64,000 nucleotides of DNA from the NCBI RefSeq assembly GCF_029894125.1, contig NZ_JARXYZ010000011.1:124001-188000 (forward strand), written 5' to 3'. The notes under the pieces are model-generated. The model was not told the DNA's origin and did no database searches. It saw only the letters and a program-made list of their open reading frames with translations. This DNA comes from Kitasatospora sp. MAA19 (GTDB lineage Bacteria > Actinomycetota > Actinomycetes > Streptomycetales > Streptomycetaceae). The translations under genes and the position numbers were made by a program. Position 1 is the stretch's first letter, and each line of letters begins with the position of its first letter. Positions 51,617 to 59,753 of the stretch are shown here, piece by piece.

Positions 51617-53017
51617 TCAGCGGGCCGCGGGGGCCTGCTGACGGCCGCGGGCGGCGTCCGGGCCGCCGCCGTCGCGCTGGCCGGGCAGCCGGACCAGCGG
51701 TGCGCCGGCGGAGCGTCGCCGTGCCCTTATCCGGATGGCGGCGGCGAGCAGGAAGCAGAGCCCGACCCACGGGTAGATCGAGGTCGACAGCTGGCGCAGC
51801 GGTGACATGTGGAGGACGGCCACCCCGACCGGCTTCGTGACCCACATCGCGAAGGAGAGGAACGCGAGCAGCGTCGCCCAGAAGGCGGCCCGCCAGCGCA
51901 GCCGGCGGACGGCGGCCGGGCGGGCGTGCTCGACGGAGGCCTCGGCGGCGAGCAGGACGAGCACCGGCACGCACCAGACCCAGTGGTGGGTCCAGCTGAT
52001 CGGGGAGATCAGCACGGCGGTGACGGCGGCGCAGCAGACGCCCCAGGCCTCGGCGCGGGGCAGCCAGCGGGCGCTGCGGGCGGCCCAGGCCGCGACGGCG
52101 AGGCCGGCCAGCGCGACCAGGCCGGCCGCGAGGGTGGCGACGGTGCCGGGTTCGGCGACGTGCAGCAGGCGGGCGACGGCGCCGCGCAGCGACTGGTTGT
52201 CGACGATGTACGTCTTGCCGACCCGCGAGGAGTCGTAGAGGTACTTGGTCCAGAAGCCCCAGGTGGCGTCGGGCAGGGCGACGGCGCCGATCAGGAAGGT
52301 GCCGAGGAAGGTGAGGCCGGCCACGATGGCGGCCCGGATCCGGCCGGTGATCAGCAGGTAGACGGCGAACAGGCCGGGGGTGAGCTTGAGGCCGGCGGCG
52401 ATGCCGATCGCCATGCCCTTGCTGCGGCGGGCGTCCGAACGGGTGAGGTCCCAGAGGATCAGGCAGGCGAGCGCGAGGTTGATCTGCCCGTACCGGAGCG
52501 TGGTGAACACCGGTTCGAGCCAGACGCCGAGGCCGGTCACCAGGACGACGCCGATCGGCCGCAGTTCGCGGCGCGGCCAGCCGACCAGCTTGAAGGACAG
52601 GTGGGTCAACAGGGCGAGCAACCCGAGGTTGCCGAGAGTGATCGCCACCCGGAGGAACGGGACCGGGAACCAGGTGGTCGGCACGAACAGCATCGCCGCG
52701 AACGGGGGGTAGGTCGCGGGCAGGTTCCACTCGGTGACGCGTAGTGCGTACAGGTCGTCGCCGTTGGCGACGGCGGCGCCCTCGGCCCGGTAGACGATCA
52801 TGTCGACCATCGAGGTGTGGACGAAGTGGCGAACCACTGCGTACACGACCAGGGACAGGAGCGCCACGGCCGAGGCGGCCAGCAGCGGTCGGCGGGGGGC
52901 CTCGCGCAGCGCGCGGACGGGGGCGCCGAGCGCGTCCCGCAGCCGGTCCGACAGGGGGGCGGGCGCGGGGTCGGGTGCGGTCCGCACCGGGCTGCGCTCG
53001 TCTTGCACCGCTGTCAC
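51617..53017 (-). CDS. GT87 (DUF2029) family membrane mannosyltransferase-like protein
   Basis: 466 residues from the GTG at 53017 with GGAGT upstream. About 10-12 membrane helices. After the first helix, MIVYRAEGAAVANGDDLYALR has the Asp typical of GT-C active-site loops; PATYPPFAAMLF and GQINLALACLILWDL match the family, and WTHHWVWCVPVLVLL is the last conserved loop. GT87 proteins use polyprenyl-phosphomannose in mycobacterial lipoglycans; here only the family can be named. Confidence 0.85.
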   Translation of the reverse strand: MTAVQDERSPVRTAPDPAPAPLSDRLRDALGAPVRALREAPRRPLLAASAVALLSLVVYAVVRHFVHTSMVDMIVYRAEGAAVANGDDLYALRVTEWNLPATYPPFAAMLFVPTTWFPVPFLRVAITLGNLGLLALLTHLSFKLVGWPRRELRPIGVVLVTGLGVWLEPVFTTLRYGQINLALACLILWDLTRSDARRSKGMAIGIAAGLKLTPGLFAVYLLITGRIRAAIVAGLTFLGTFLIGAVALPDATWGFWTKYLYDSSRVGKTYIVDNQSLRGAVARLLHVAEPGTVATLAAGLVALAGLAVAAWAARSARWLPRAEAWGVCCAAVTAVLISPISWTHHWVWCVPVLVLLAAEASVEHARPAAVRRLRWRAAFWATLLAFLSFAMWVTKPVGVAVLHMSPLRQLSTSIYPWVGLCFLLAAAIRIRARRRSAGAPLVRLPGQRDGGGPDAARGRQQAPAAR

Positions 53018-53244
53018 CAGTCCACTCCGTCCACCGCTCGACCAACCGCCGACGATACCGGATGCGGCCCCGCCCGGCCCGGGCACGATTAGTCACGGAA
53101 CGTGACGAATGTGCCCTGACCGGCTGTACTCCGTTGCGGGCGGAACACGGACGGCCGGGGCTGCGCGAAGGGGCGCGGGGCCTCAGCCGGTGCAGGCGAG
53201 AGGGCAAAGGGGCGAGAAAGCGCCCGAAGCCGACCGGGCGGCCG

Positions 53245-54702
53245 TCACTTCTGGAACAGCGTGCCCCGGCTGCGTCGCCGCCCGGCCCGCGCGGGGGCGC
53301 CGTCCGGGCGGGTCTGCAGCCGGAGCCGGATCTCCGCGCCGCCGAGCACGGCGGAGCGGCCGAGCGCCAGGTCGCCGCCGGTGGACTCGGCGAGCTTGCG
53401 GGCGATGTCGAGGCCGAGGCCGGTGGAGCCCTCGCCGCCGTGGCCCTCGCCGCGCTTGAGGGCGGCGGCCGGGTCGCTGAAGCCGGGGCCGGCGTCGCCG
53501 ACCAGCACGATCACCGAGCTGTCGGTGGCGAGCACGTCCACCGAGAAGGCGGTGCCGACGGCGGTGTGCCGGAAGACGTTGCCGAGCAGCGCGTCGACGG
53601 CGGCGGCCAGGTCGGCGCGCTGGATCGGGACGGGCGTCGCCCGGTCGGCTCCGGCCAGCTGCCAGCGGCGCCCCTCGTCCTCGGCGAGCGCGGACCAGAA
53701 GCCGACCCGCTCGCGGATCACCTCGGCGACGTCGCAGCCGACCGCGACGGCGGGCGCGTCCTCGGGGGCGCGGCGGGCCGAGCGGATGATCTGGTCGACC
53801 TCGCGCTCCAGTTGGGAGACCGCGTGCCGGGTGGCGTCGGCGGCGTCGCCCTCGCCGAGCGAGGCGGCGTTGAGCCGCAGCACGGTCAGCGGGGTGCGCA
53901 GCCGGTGCGACAGATCGGCGGCCAGTTCCCTTTCGGCGGCGAGGAGTTGGACCACCCGGTCGGCCATGGTGTTGAACGCGTGGGCGGCCTCGCGCAGTTC
54001 CTCGGGGCTGCCGGCGGCCTGCTTGCCGTCCGCCGGGACGCGTACCGCGAGGTTGCCGGCGCCGAGCGAACGGGCGGCGGCGGCGAGCCGGCGGGCGGAG
54101 GCCACGATCCGGCTGCCCATCCGGTCGGCGACCAGCACCGAGATGGCGACCAGGCCGAGCGCGACCGCGGAGAGCACCAGCCAGGCGGTGGAGACGCCCC
54201 GGGTCAGGTCGCCGTCGGCGACGAACACCTCGACCACGGCGGTCCGCCCGGTGTCCACCGCGACCGGCTGGAGCAGCGCGTACCCGCCCGGCACCTCGAC
54301 GGTGAAGGAACGGCCCTGCCCGCCGGCGGTGGACACGTCGCCGGCGGCGGCGCGGGCCTCGCCGAGGGTGGGCCCGCCGGGGCCGTCCACCCCCGGCAGT
54401 ACGGCCTGGTCCGCCGAGGCGGGCGGTACGGCCTGGGCCGCCGGCAGGTGGACCGCCATCCGGCCCTGCCCGCCGGCGTCGGTGCTGGCCAGGGCGCGGT
54501 TGATGGCGTCCTGGTCGGTGGTGATGGCGAGGGCCGGGCCGAGCGCTGCGGCCTGCCGCTCGGCGGCGGTGAACGCGCGGTCCCTCGCGGTCTGCTGGAC
54601 CATCAGGCCGAGCGGGATGAGGAAGGCCAGCGCGACCATCGTGGTCCCGGCCACGGCGGCCTTGACCAGGGCCCAGCGCAGCGAGCGCCCGGACTTCCTC
54701 AT
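53245..54702 (-). CDS. Sensor histidine kinase
   Basis: 485 residues. Two membrane helices at about 12-36 and 172-193 border a 135-residue extracytoplasmic sensor with no known fold. HAMP follows (ADRMGSRIVASARRL), then the dimerisation helix with phosphorylatable His266 in DLSHRLRTPL, and ATPase boxes ALLGNVFRHT, GDAGPGF and GLGLDIAR. It shares 4 bases with the upstream response regulator (ATGA). Stimulus unknown. Confidence 0.94.
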   Translation of the reverse strand: MRKSGRSLRWALVKAAVAGTTMVALAFLIPLGLMVQQTARDRAFTAAERQAAALGPALAITTDQDAINRALASTDAGGQGRMAVHLPAAQAVPPASADQAVLPGVDGPGGPTLGEARAAAGDVSTAGGQGRSFTVEVPGGYALLQPVAVDTGRTAVVEVFVADGDLTRGVSTAWLVLSAVALGLVAISVLVADRMGSRIVASARRLAAAARSLGAGNLAVRVPADGKQAAGSPEELREAAHAFNTMADRVVQLLAAERELAADLSHRLRTPLTVLRLNAASLGEGDAADATRHAVSQLEREVDQIIRSARRAPEDAPAVAVGCDVAEVIRERVGFWSALAEDEGRRWQLAGADRATPVPIQRADLAAAVDALLGNVFRHTAVGTAFSVDVLATDSSVIVLVGDAGPGFSDPAAALKRGEGHGGEGSTGLGLDIARKLAESTGGDLALGRSAVLGGAEIRLRLQTRPDGAPARAGRRRSRGTLFQK

Positions 54703-55403
54703 GTCCCGTGCTCCACCGGTCCCCCGGCGGCCTCCAGCCGGACCCCGACACCCCGGACGGTGTGCAGGTAGCGGGGGTTGGAGGCGGTCTCGCCGAGCTT
54801 GCGGCGCAGCCAGGAGAGGTGGACGTCGATGGTCTGGTCGCCGCCGTAGGTCTGCTGCCAGACCTCGGCCAGGATCTCCTTGCGCGGCACCACCACGCCG
54901 GGGCGCCCGGCCAGGAAGGCCAGCAGGTCGAACTCGCGCCGGGTCAGGTCGAGCAGCCGCCCGTCCAGCGCCACCTCGCGCCGCTGGAGGTCGATGGCGA
55001 GCCCGCCGACCCGCAGCACCTGGGCGACGGGGGCGGCGCCGCCGCCGAGCCGGCGCAGCACGGCGGCCATCCGGGCGCTCAGGTGCTCCCCGGAGAAAGG
55101 TTTCACCAGATAGTCGTCGGCGCCGTCGTTGAGCAGCCGGACGATCTCGGCCTCGTCGTCCCGCGCGGTCGAGATGATCACCGGCACATTGGTCAGGCCC
55201 CGGATCATCTTGAGCGCCTCGCTGCCGTCCAGGTCCGGCAGGCCCAGGTCCAGGATCACCAGGTCACAGCCGACCTGGGCGACCTCCCGCAGCGCCTCAA
55301 GTGCCGTGCCCACACTGCGGACCGCATGACCGGTGTCGGTCAGGTGCCGGATGAGGGCGGAGCGTACGAAGGGGTCGTCCTCGACCACGAGCACTGTTGC
55401 CAT
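54699..55403 (-). CDS. OmpR-family response regulator
   Basis: 234 residues from the ATG at 55403; the long upstream open frame is a reading of another strand. Receiver Asp52 (LVILDLGLPDLDG), the acidic pair E8-D9-D10 and Lys102 (LVKPFS). The winged-helix C-terminus contains LTRREFDLLAFLAGRPGVVVPRKEIL and TIDVHLSWLRRKLGE. Partner of the kinase by overlap. Divergent from a secreted protein gene, a possible target. Confidence 0.95.
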   Translation of the reverse strand: MATVLVVEDDPFVRSALIRHLTDTGHAVRSVGTALEALREVAQVGCDLVILDLGLPDLDGSEALKMIRGLTNVPVIISTARDDEAEIVRLLNDGADDYLVKPFSGEHLSARMAAVLRRLGGGAAPVAQVLRVGGLAIDLQRREVALDGRLLDLTRREFDLLAFLAGRPGVVVPRKEILAEVWQQTYGGDQTIDVHLSWLRRKLGETASNPRYLHTVRGVGVRLEAAGGPVEHGT

Positions 55404-55536
55404 GGCCCTGCACGGTACGCCATCGGCGGGCAGTGGTCTGTACCTCGAGGTGGCCTCCGGACCTTGTGCAACTGCCCTGGCTGATAACGGGGCTGTCCGT
55501 CTGCACCGACCCGGGATACGGCAGGATGAGCGGACG

Positions 55537-56088
55537 ATGCGGAACGGACTGGTACAGCTCGGCGCCTGGGCGGCGGCCACCGGGGCGGCGGTGGCGCTGT
55601 CCTGGCTCGGCGTGCACGCGGTGCTGACCGGCGCCGCGTTCGAGCAGCCCACGGCGCTGCCGCTGCCCTCCCCGAGGGTCGACGGCACGCCGCACACCGC
55701 GACCGCCACCCCGGACCAGGGCCGGCCGGCCACCCAGACCGCGGCCCCCTCCCCACCGGCCTCCCCGGCCGCCGCCACCACGACGACGACGCGCGGGCCG
55801 GCCGCCCCCACCGCGGCCACCGCCCCGCAGCCCACCCGCCGCCCCACGCCCACCGCCACCGCGACGTCCTCCGTGAAGAGCTACCCGGTGCCGGGCGGCA
55901 AGGTCGCCCTGGACATCCGCCCCGACAAGGCCTCGCTGGTCTCCGCCACCCCGGACCCGGGCTGGCAGATGCAGGTGTGGAACGGCGACCAGTGGATGCG
56001 GGTGGACTTCACCAGGGGCGAGCAGGCCAATTCGGTCTTCGTCTACTGGAACGGCCACCCGCCCGTGGTCGAGACGGCCATCCGCTGA
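55537..56088 (+). CDS. Secreted/anchored protein of unknown function
   Basis: 183 residues. One N-terminal hydrophobic segment (LVQLGAWAAATGAAVALSWLGVHAVL) serves as signal or anchor; residues 35-110 are Thr/Pro/Ala-rich. The C-terminal 70 residues have a small fold (GWQMQVWNGDQWMRVDFTRGEQANSVFVYWNGHPPVVE), resembling a short carbohydrate-binding-like beta domain. Family not recognised. It is divergent from the two-component genes, so it may be their target. Confidence 0.72.
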   Translation: MRNGLVQLGAWAAATGAAVALSWLGVHAVLTGAAFEQPTALPLPSPRVDGTPHTATATPDQGRPATQTAAPSPPASPAAATTTTTRGPAAPTAATAPQPTRRPTPTATATSSVKSYPVPGGKVALDIRPDKASLVSATPDPGWQMQVWNGDQWMRVDFTRGEQANSVFVYWNGHPPVVETAIR

Positions 56089-56095
56089 AACCGCC

Positions 56096-56626
56096 TCACC
56101 AGGCCTCGAACGGCAGGTACCCCGGCAGGTACGGCCCGGCGTAGCCGGACCGGTCGACCAGCGTGTGCCTGGTCCCGCCGGGCACCCCGATCGTCGCGAG
56201 CACCACCGTGCCGAAGCGGTCCCGCGCCTCGTACGGCTCGGCCAGCGACAGCGCGCCCCGGTCCACCGCGTAGTCGTAGGCGTAGTAGACGTCCGGCACG
56301 CTCACCGCGAGGTCCAGCACCCCGTCCCCGTGCCGGGCCAGGTACCCGGCCAGTTCCCGGCCGCGCGGGCCGATCACCTGGACCAGCGAGGTGAGCACGA
56401 TCCGGGTCCCGGGCGCGTCGAGCACGTACGAGACCGTCTCCGGCTCCCCGGTCTCCGGCCCGGCGTACGCGCTGCAGCGCAGCCCGAGCGCGGCGGCGTA
56501 GCGGCGGGCGGCCCGCTCGGAGTCGCCGACCGCGAAGACCACCGCGTCGGTGCGGCCCGTCGGAAGGGGGTGGGGCTCTCCGAGTCCCGCGGCGAGCAGG
56601 ACGGGTTCGGCGGCGGTGTCGGTCAT
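56096..56626 (-). pseudogene. hppD: N-terminal fragment of 4-hydroxyphenylpyruvate dioxygenase
   Basis: 176 residues matching only the first (VOC) domain of Streptomyces HPPD: PTGRTDAVVFAVGDSERAARRYAAALGLRCSAYAGPETGEPE, ETVSYVLDAPGTRIVLTSL, VPDVYYAYDYAV, GTVVLATIGVPGGTRHTLVDRSGY and GPYLPGY. The protein then ends in PFEAW. HPPD carries its iron ligands (two His and Glu) in the C-terminal domain, all absent here. It lies beside an AsnC regulator, its common neighbour. Non-functional as a dioxygenase; a small retained role is possible. Confidence 0.85.
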
Positions 56627-56830
56627 GACGGCCCTCCCGGTAGACGTACGGGACCACGGTGGGTGCGACCACGCGCCGGGGTGGGGCCCGGTGCACGGGG
56701 TTGTGGCTGGAGGGTGGCGCCGAGCCGACCGGCGCGCAACTGTTCCGTTTCCTCCTGGTCAAGCTGTGCGCCGGGGCGGGAGAATCAGCGGCGCCGCTGT
56801 ACAGAATGCCCACCGGAGGACGGAGCCGCG

Positions 56831-57391
56831 ATGCCCACCGCCCACTCCCCGAGCTCCCCCGGCTCGCCCAACTCCCCCGCCCCGCAGGGTGCTTCGGCAG
56901 GCGCCGGGCCGGTCGGCGGGAACGACGCGATCGACGCGCTGGACGGCCGGCTGATCCGGCTGCTGGCCGAGGAGCCCCGGATCGGGGTGCTGGAGTGCTC
57001 GCGCCGGCTGCAGGTCGCCCGGGGCACCGTGCAGGCCCGGCTGGACCGGCTGCAGGCCAAGGGGGTGATCGGCGGCTTCGGCCCGGAGGTCGACCCGGCG
57101 GCGCTCGGCTACCCGGTGACGGCCTTCGCCACCCTGGAGATCTCCCAGGGCCAGGGCGCGGACGTGCGGGCGCACCTGGCGAGCGTGCCGGAGGTGCTGG
57201 AGCTGCACACCATCACCGGGGCCGGGGACATGATGGTGCGGATCGTAGCCCGCTCCAACGCCGACCTCCAGCGGGTGATCGACCGGGTGGTGGGCTTCGA
57301 CGGGATCGTCCGCTCGTCCACCGCCATCGCGCTGGAGAACCCGGTGCCGTACCGCATCCTGCCGCTGGTGGACCAGGCCGCGGCCGAGTAG
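56831..57391 (+). CDS. Lrp/AsnC family transcriptional regulator
   Basis: 186 residues. A 35-residue disordered Pro/Ser/Ala N-terminus precedes the HTH (LDGRLIRLLAEEPRIGVLECSRRLQVARGTVQARLDRLQAKGVI) and the RAM effector domain (VLELHTITGAGDMMVRIVARSNADLQRVI). In related genomes it regulates hppD, next to it, so it may have lost its main target. Start ATG with GGAGG 12 bases ahead. Confidence 0.9.
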   Translation: MPTAHSPSSPGSPNSPAPQGASAGAGPVGGNDAIDALDGRLIRLLAEEPRIGVLECSRRLQVARGTVQARLDRLQAKGVIGGFGPEVDPAALGYPVTAFATLEISQGQGADVRAHLASVPEVLELHTITGAGDMMVRIVARSNADLQRVIDRVVGFDGIVRSSTAIALENPVPYRILPLVDQAAAE

Positions 57392-57847
57392 GCCGCCGTC
57401 TACTTCGCCTGGTACCGGCAGGGGGAGGTCGAACTGGTCGACGCGGCGCCCGCCCCCGGCGCGCCGCTGATCGACCCGGACCGGTTCCGGATCGGCGCGC
57501 ACGCCCACTCGGCCGGCAAGACCCTGCTGGCCCTGATGTCCGCCGAGGAGCGCCGGGCGCACCTGGCCCGCTACCCGATGGTGGCGTTCACCCCGTACAC
57601 CCTGCGGGAGCCCGCGCACCTGCCGATGCTGCCCCGGCAGGGGCCGCAGCGCGCCGCCCCGATCACCCAGTGTCAGGAGTACGCGCTCGGCACGGCCGGG
57701 GCGGCGGTGCCGATCGTCGCGGGCAACGGCATCGCCGCGGTCTCGGTCTCGCTGCCGATGGCCCAGGCCCACCGGTTAGCCGGGATCGCCGCCCAACTGC
57801 GGACCCGGCTGAGCGACGACGTCGCCTCGGTGGCCTTCGGGCTCTGA
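57392..57847 (+). pseudogene. IclR-type effector-domain remnant lacking the HTH
   Basis: Starts in frame right after the AsnC TAG with AAVYFAWYRQGEVELVD and continues to AHSAGKTLLALMSAEE, QEYALGTAGAAVPIVAGNGIAAVSVSLP and a stop at 57847. That is the C-terminal effector domain of an IclR regulator, about 150 residues, without the N-terminal HTH. It contains a TTA codon at 57776-57778. An ATG at 57536 could start a smaller product. Probably a deletion remnant. Confidence 0.72.
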
Positions 57848-57863
57848 CCGGCGGCCGGTCCGG

Positions 57864-58670
57864 TCAGCAGCCGGGGACGCTGCCGCCGCTCTTCAGCGCC
57901 TCCAGCGCCGAGACCGCCTCGCCGAGCGTGCCGACCGGCACCAGTCGCAGCGTCCCGGGCGTGTTCACCTTGGCGTCCGTGCACTCGTCCCTGGGCAGCA
58001 GGAACACCGTCGCGCCGTCCCGGGCGGCCGCCTGCGTCTTGAGCGGGACACCGCCGACCGCGCCGATGACGCCCTGGTCGTCGATGGTGCCGGTGCCCGC
58101 GATCTTGAGCCCGCCGGTGAGGTCGCCGCCCTTGCCGTCACCGGCGAGCTTGTCGATGATGCCCAGCGCCAGCATCTGACCGGCGCTCGGGCCGCCCACG
58201 TCGCCCAGGTCGACCTTGACCTTCACCTGGTCCGGAGAGAGGTGGAGGTAGCCGAGCGCGGCGGCGGTGGCGCTGTTCTGCGACTCGACCATCTGCTGGG
58301 CGGTCTGTTCCTCGGCCTTGGCCGGGTTGCCCGGCGGGTAGACCGTGTCGGTCGGGCGCACCGCCTCGTCCTGGTCGAACCAGGCCCGCAGCGCGCGCCA
58401 GAACCCGGTCTTCTCCCCCGGGTTGGTGGCCGAGATGGTGACCATCCGCAGCTCGCCCTCGGTGGCGCGCAGCGGCGCCCCGGTGATGGTGAGGACCGGC
58501 TTGTCCTGGTACGTGCCGAGGGTGTCCGCGGTCAGCCCCGGCCAGGTGAGCGTGTACGGCAGCGGGACGAAGGCGGTCACGCCGAACAGCGCGGCGACCA
58601 GCACCCCGCAGAGGGTGAGCGCGCGGGTCCGCGGGGAGGTCAGGGCCTTGGGCAGCTTGGTGTCGGACAC
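57864..58670 (-). CDS. Membrane-anchored Lon-type S16 protease (YlbL-like)
   Basis: 268 residues. One N-terminal membrane helix (18-38), an outside region and an S16 Lon proteolytic domain with Ser162 (GDVGGPSAGQMLAL) and Lys211 (GGVPLKTQAAA). YlbL relatives have a PDZ domain between helix and protease; here the segment is too short for a clear PDZ. Ends with a single Cys (GSVPGC). Function: surface protein processing, inferred. Confidence 0.88.
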   Translation of the reverse strand: MSDTKLPKALTSPRTRALTLCGVLVAALFGVTAFVPLPYTLTWPGLTADTLGTYQDKPVLTITGAPLRATEGELRMVTISATNPGEKTGFWRALRAWFDQDEAVRPTDTVYPPGNPAKAEEQTAQQMVESQNSATAAALGYLHLSPDQVKVKVDLGDVGGPSAGQMLALGIIDKLAGDGKGGDLTGGLKIAGTGTIDDQGVIGAVGGVPLKTQAAARDGATVFLLPRDECTDAKVNTPGTLRLVPVGTLGEAVSALEALKSGGSVPGC

Positions 58671-58697
58671 AAGGGGAATCCAAACACACCTCGGGGC

Positions 58698-59348
58698 CTA
58701 CCTCAGTGCGTCGGCCACCTCGGTCGCCGCCTCCACCACCCGGGGGCCGACCCGCTCGGGCACCAGCCCGTTCAGCATCACCACGCCGACGCTGCCCTCG
58801 ATGCCGCTCAGCCCGATCAGCGCGGCGGCCGCACCGCTCGCCCCGGACTGCTCCTCCGCACGGGTGATCACGAAGCCCTGCTCCGGCCGGCGCTGGCTGG
58901 GGAAGGTGCGGGCCTCCAGGATCGCCCGGCCGGCGGCGCTCTCGCCGAGCGGGTGGCGCAGCCCGGTGCGGTAGGCGACGTGGAAGTCGGTCCAGCTCGG
59001 CTCGACCACGGCGACGGCCAGCGCCTCGTTGCCGTCCACCAGGGTCAGGTGGGCGGTGGCGCCGAGGTCCTCGGCCAGGCTGCGCAGGGCCGGCAGCGCG
59101 GCCTCGCGCAGCAGCGGGTGCACCCGGTGCGCCAGGCGCAGGACGCCCAGGCCCACCCGGGCGCGGCCGCCGATGTCCCGGCGGACCAGGCCGTGCTGTT
59201 CCAGGGTGGCCAGCAGCCGGTAGACGACGGTGCGGTTGACGGCCAGTCGGGCGGCCAGCTCGGTGACGGTGAGCCCGCGCTCGGAGTCGGCGAGGAGTTT
59301 GAGGACCCGGACGCCACGGTCCAGGGTCTGGGAGGTCTCGGCAGTCAC
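58698..59348 (-). CDS. IclR family transcriptional regulator
   Basis: 216 residues from GTG at 59348, chosen since GGAAAGG lies 9 bases upstream; ATG at 59357 is too close to it. HTH at about 25-55 (TVTELAARLAVNRTVVYRLLATLEQHGLVRR) and effector domain with GESAAGRAILEARTFP and GVVMLNGLVPERV. Shorter than usual. Target unknown; it is the intact IclR copy near the remnant, but not the same gene. Confidence 0.88.
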   Translation of the reverse strand: MTAETSQTLDRGVRVLKLLADSERGLTVTELAARLAVNRTVVYRLLATLEQHGLVRRDIGGRARVGLGVLRLAHRVHPLLREAALPALRSLAEDLGATAHLTLVDGNEALAVAVVEPSWTDFHVAYRTGLRHPLGESAAGRAILEARTFPSQRRPEQGFVITRAEEQSGASGAAAALIGLSGIEGSVGVVMLNGLVPERVGPRVVEAATEVADALR

Positions 59349-59753
59349 GACGGGCATCCTTTCCGCGGCGCTCGCGGGGCAGGCGGCGCCGGTCCGGGTT
59401 CGGTGTCGCGCGCAGGTGGGTGGCCGCGCTCGGACCGCGCGGTGTCGTCCTTGACGTGCGTACGGTCCTGCGGCGCCCGTCCCGTGGGGATTGCCCGGTG
59501 GAAGAGCGTGGGGGAAAGGTAGTGAAGGAAGTGTCGTGACGGAAGTGGTTGTCCAAAATTCGGTCGTGATCGACACCAACAGCGCGACGAAACCGGGGCA
59601 GAAACACCCATTTCGCCGGGCCCGTCAGGACGTGGTTCCGCCCCCGGTCCGAAGTCCGGACACACCGGGGCGGACGGCCCGGGCGAACGGGCCGGGCGAA
59701 CGGGCCGGGGCGGGCGGACCGACTCGCGGCCGCCCGCCGTACCGTTCCGGTGG
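59349..59753. other. 405-base gap between IclR and helicase genes
   Basis: No plausible gene. Both flanking genes run on the minus strand; the region holds the IclR promoter (AAAATTC, AT-poor) and a 13-bp tandem repeat GGGCGAACGGGCC (59681-59693, 59694-59706) with a small hairpin that may terminate helicase transcription. Confidence 0.55.
59676..59706 (-). repeat. Tandem GGGCGAACGGGCC and hairpin
   Basis: GGCCCG (59676-59681) pairs with CGGGCC (59688-59693), and the 13-bp unit is repeated. It lies 48-78 bases past the helicase stop, in a terminator position. Confidence 0.55.

Noticed and set aside
56831..57847. Single AsnC-IclR fusion protein
   Set aside because: An in-frame TAG separates the two and each part matches a known domain end; read-through would be needed.
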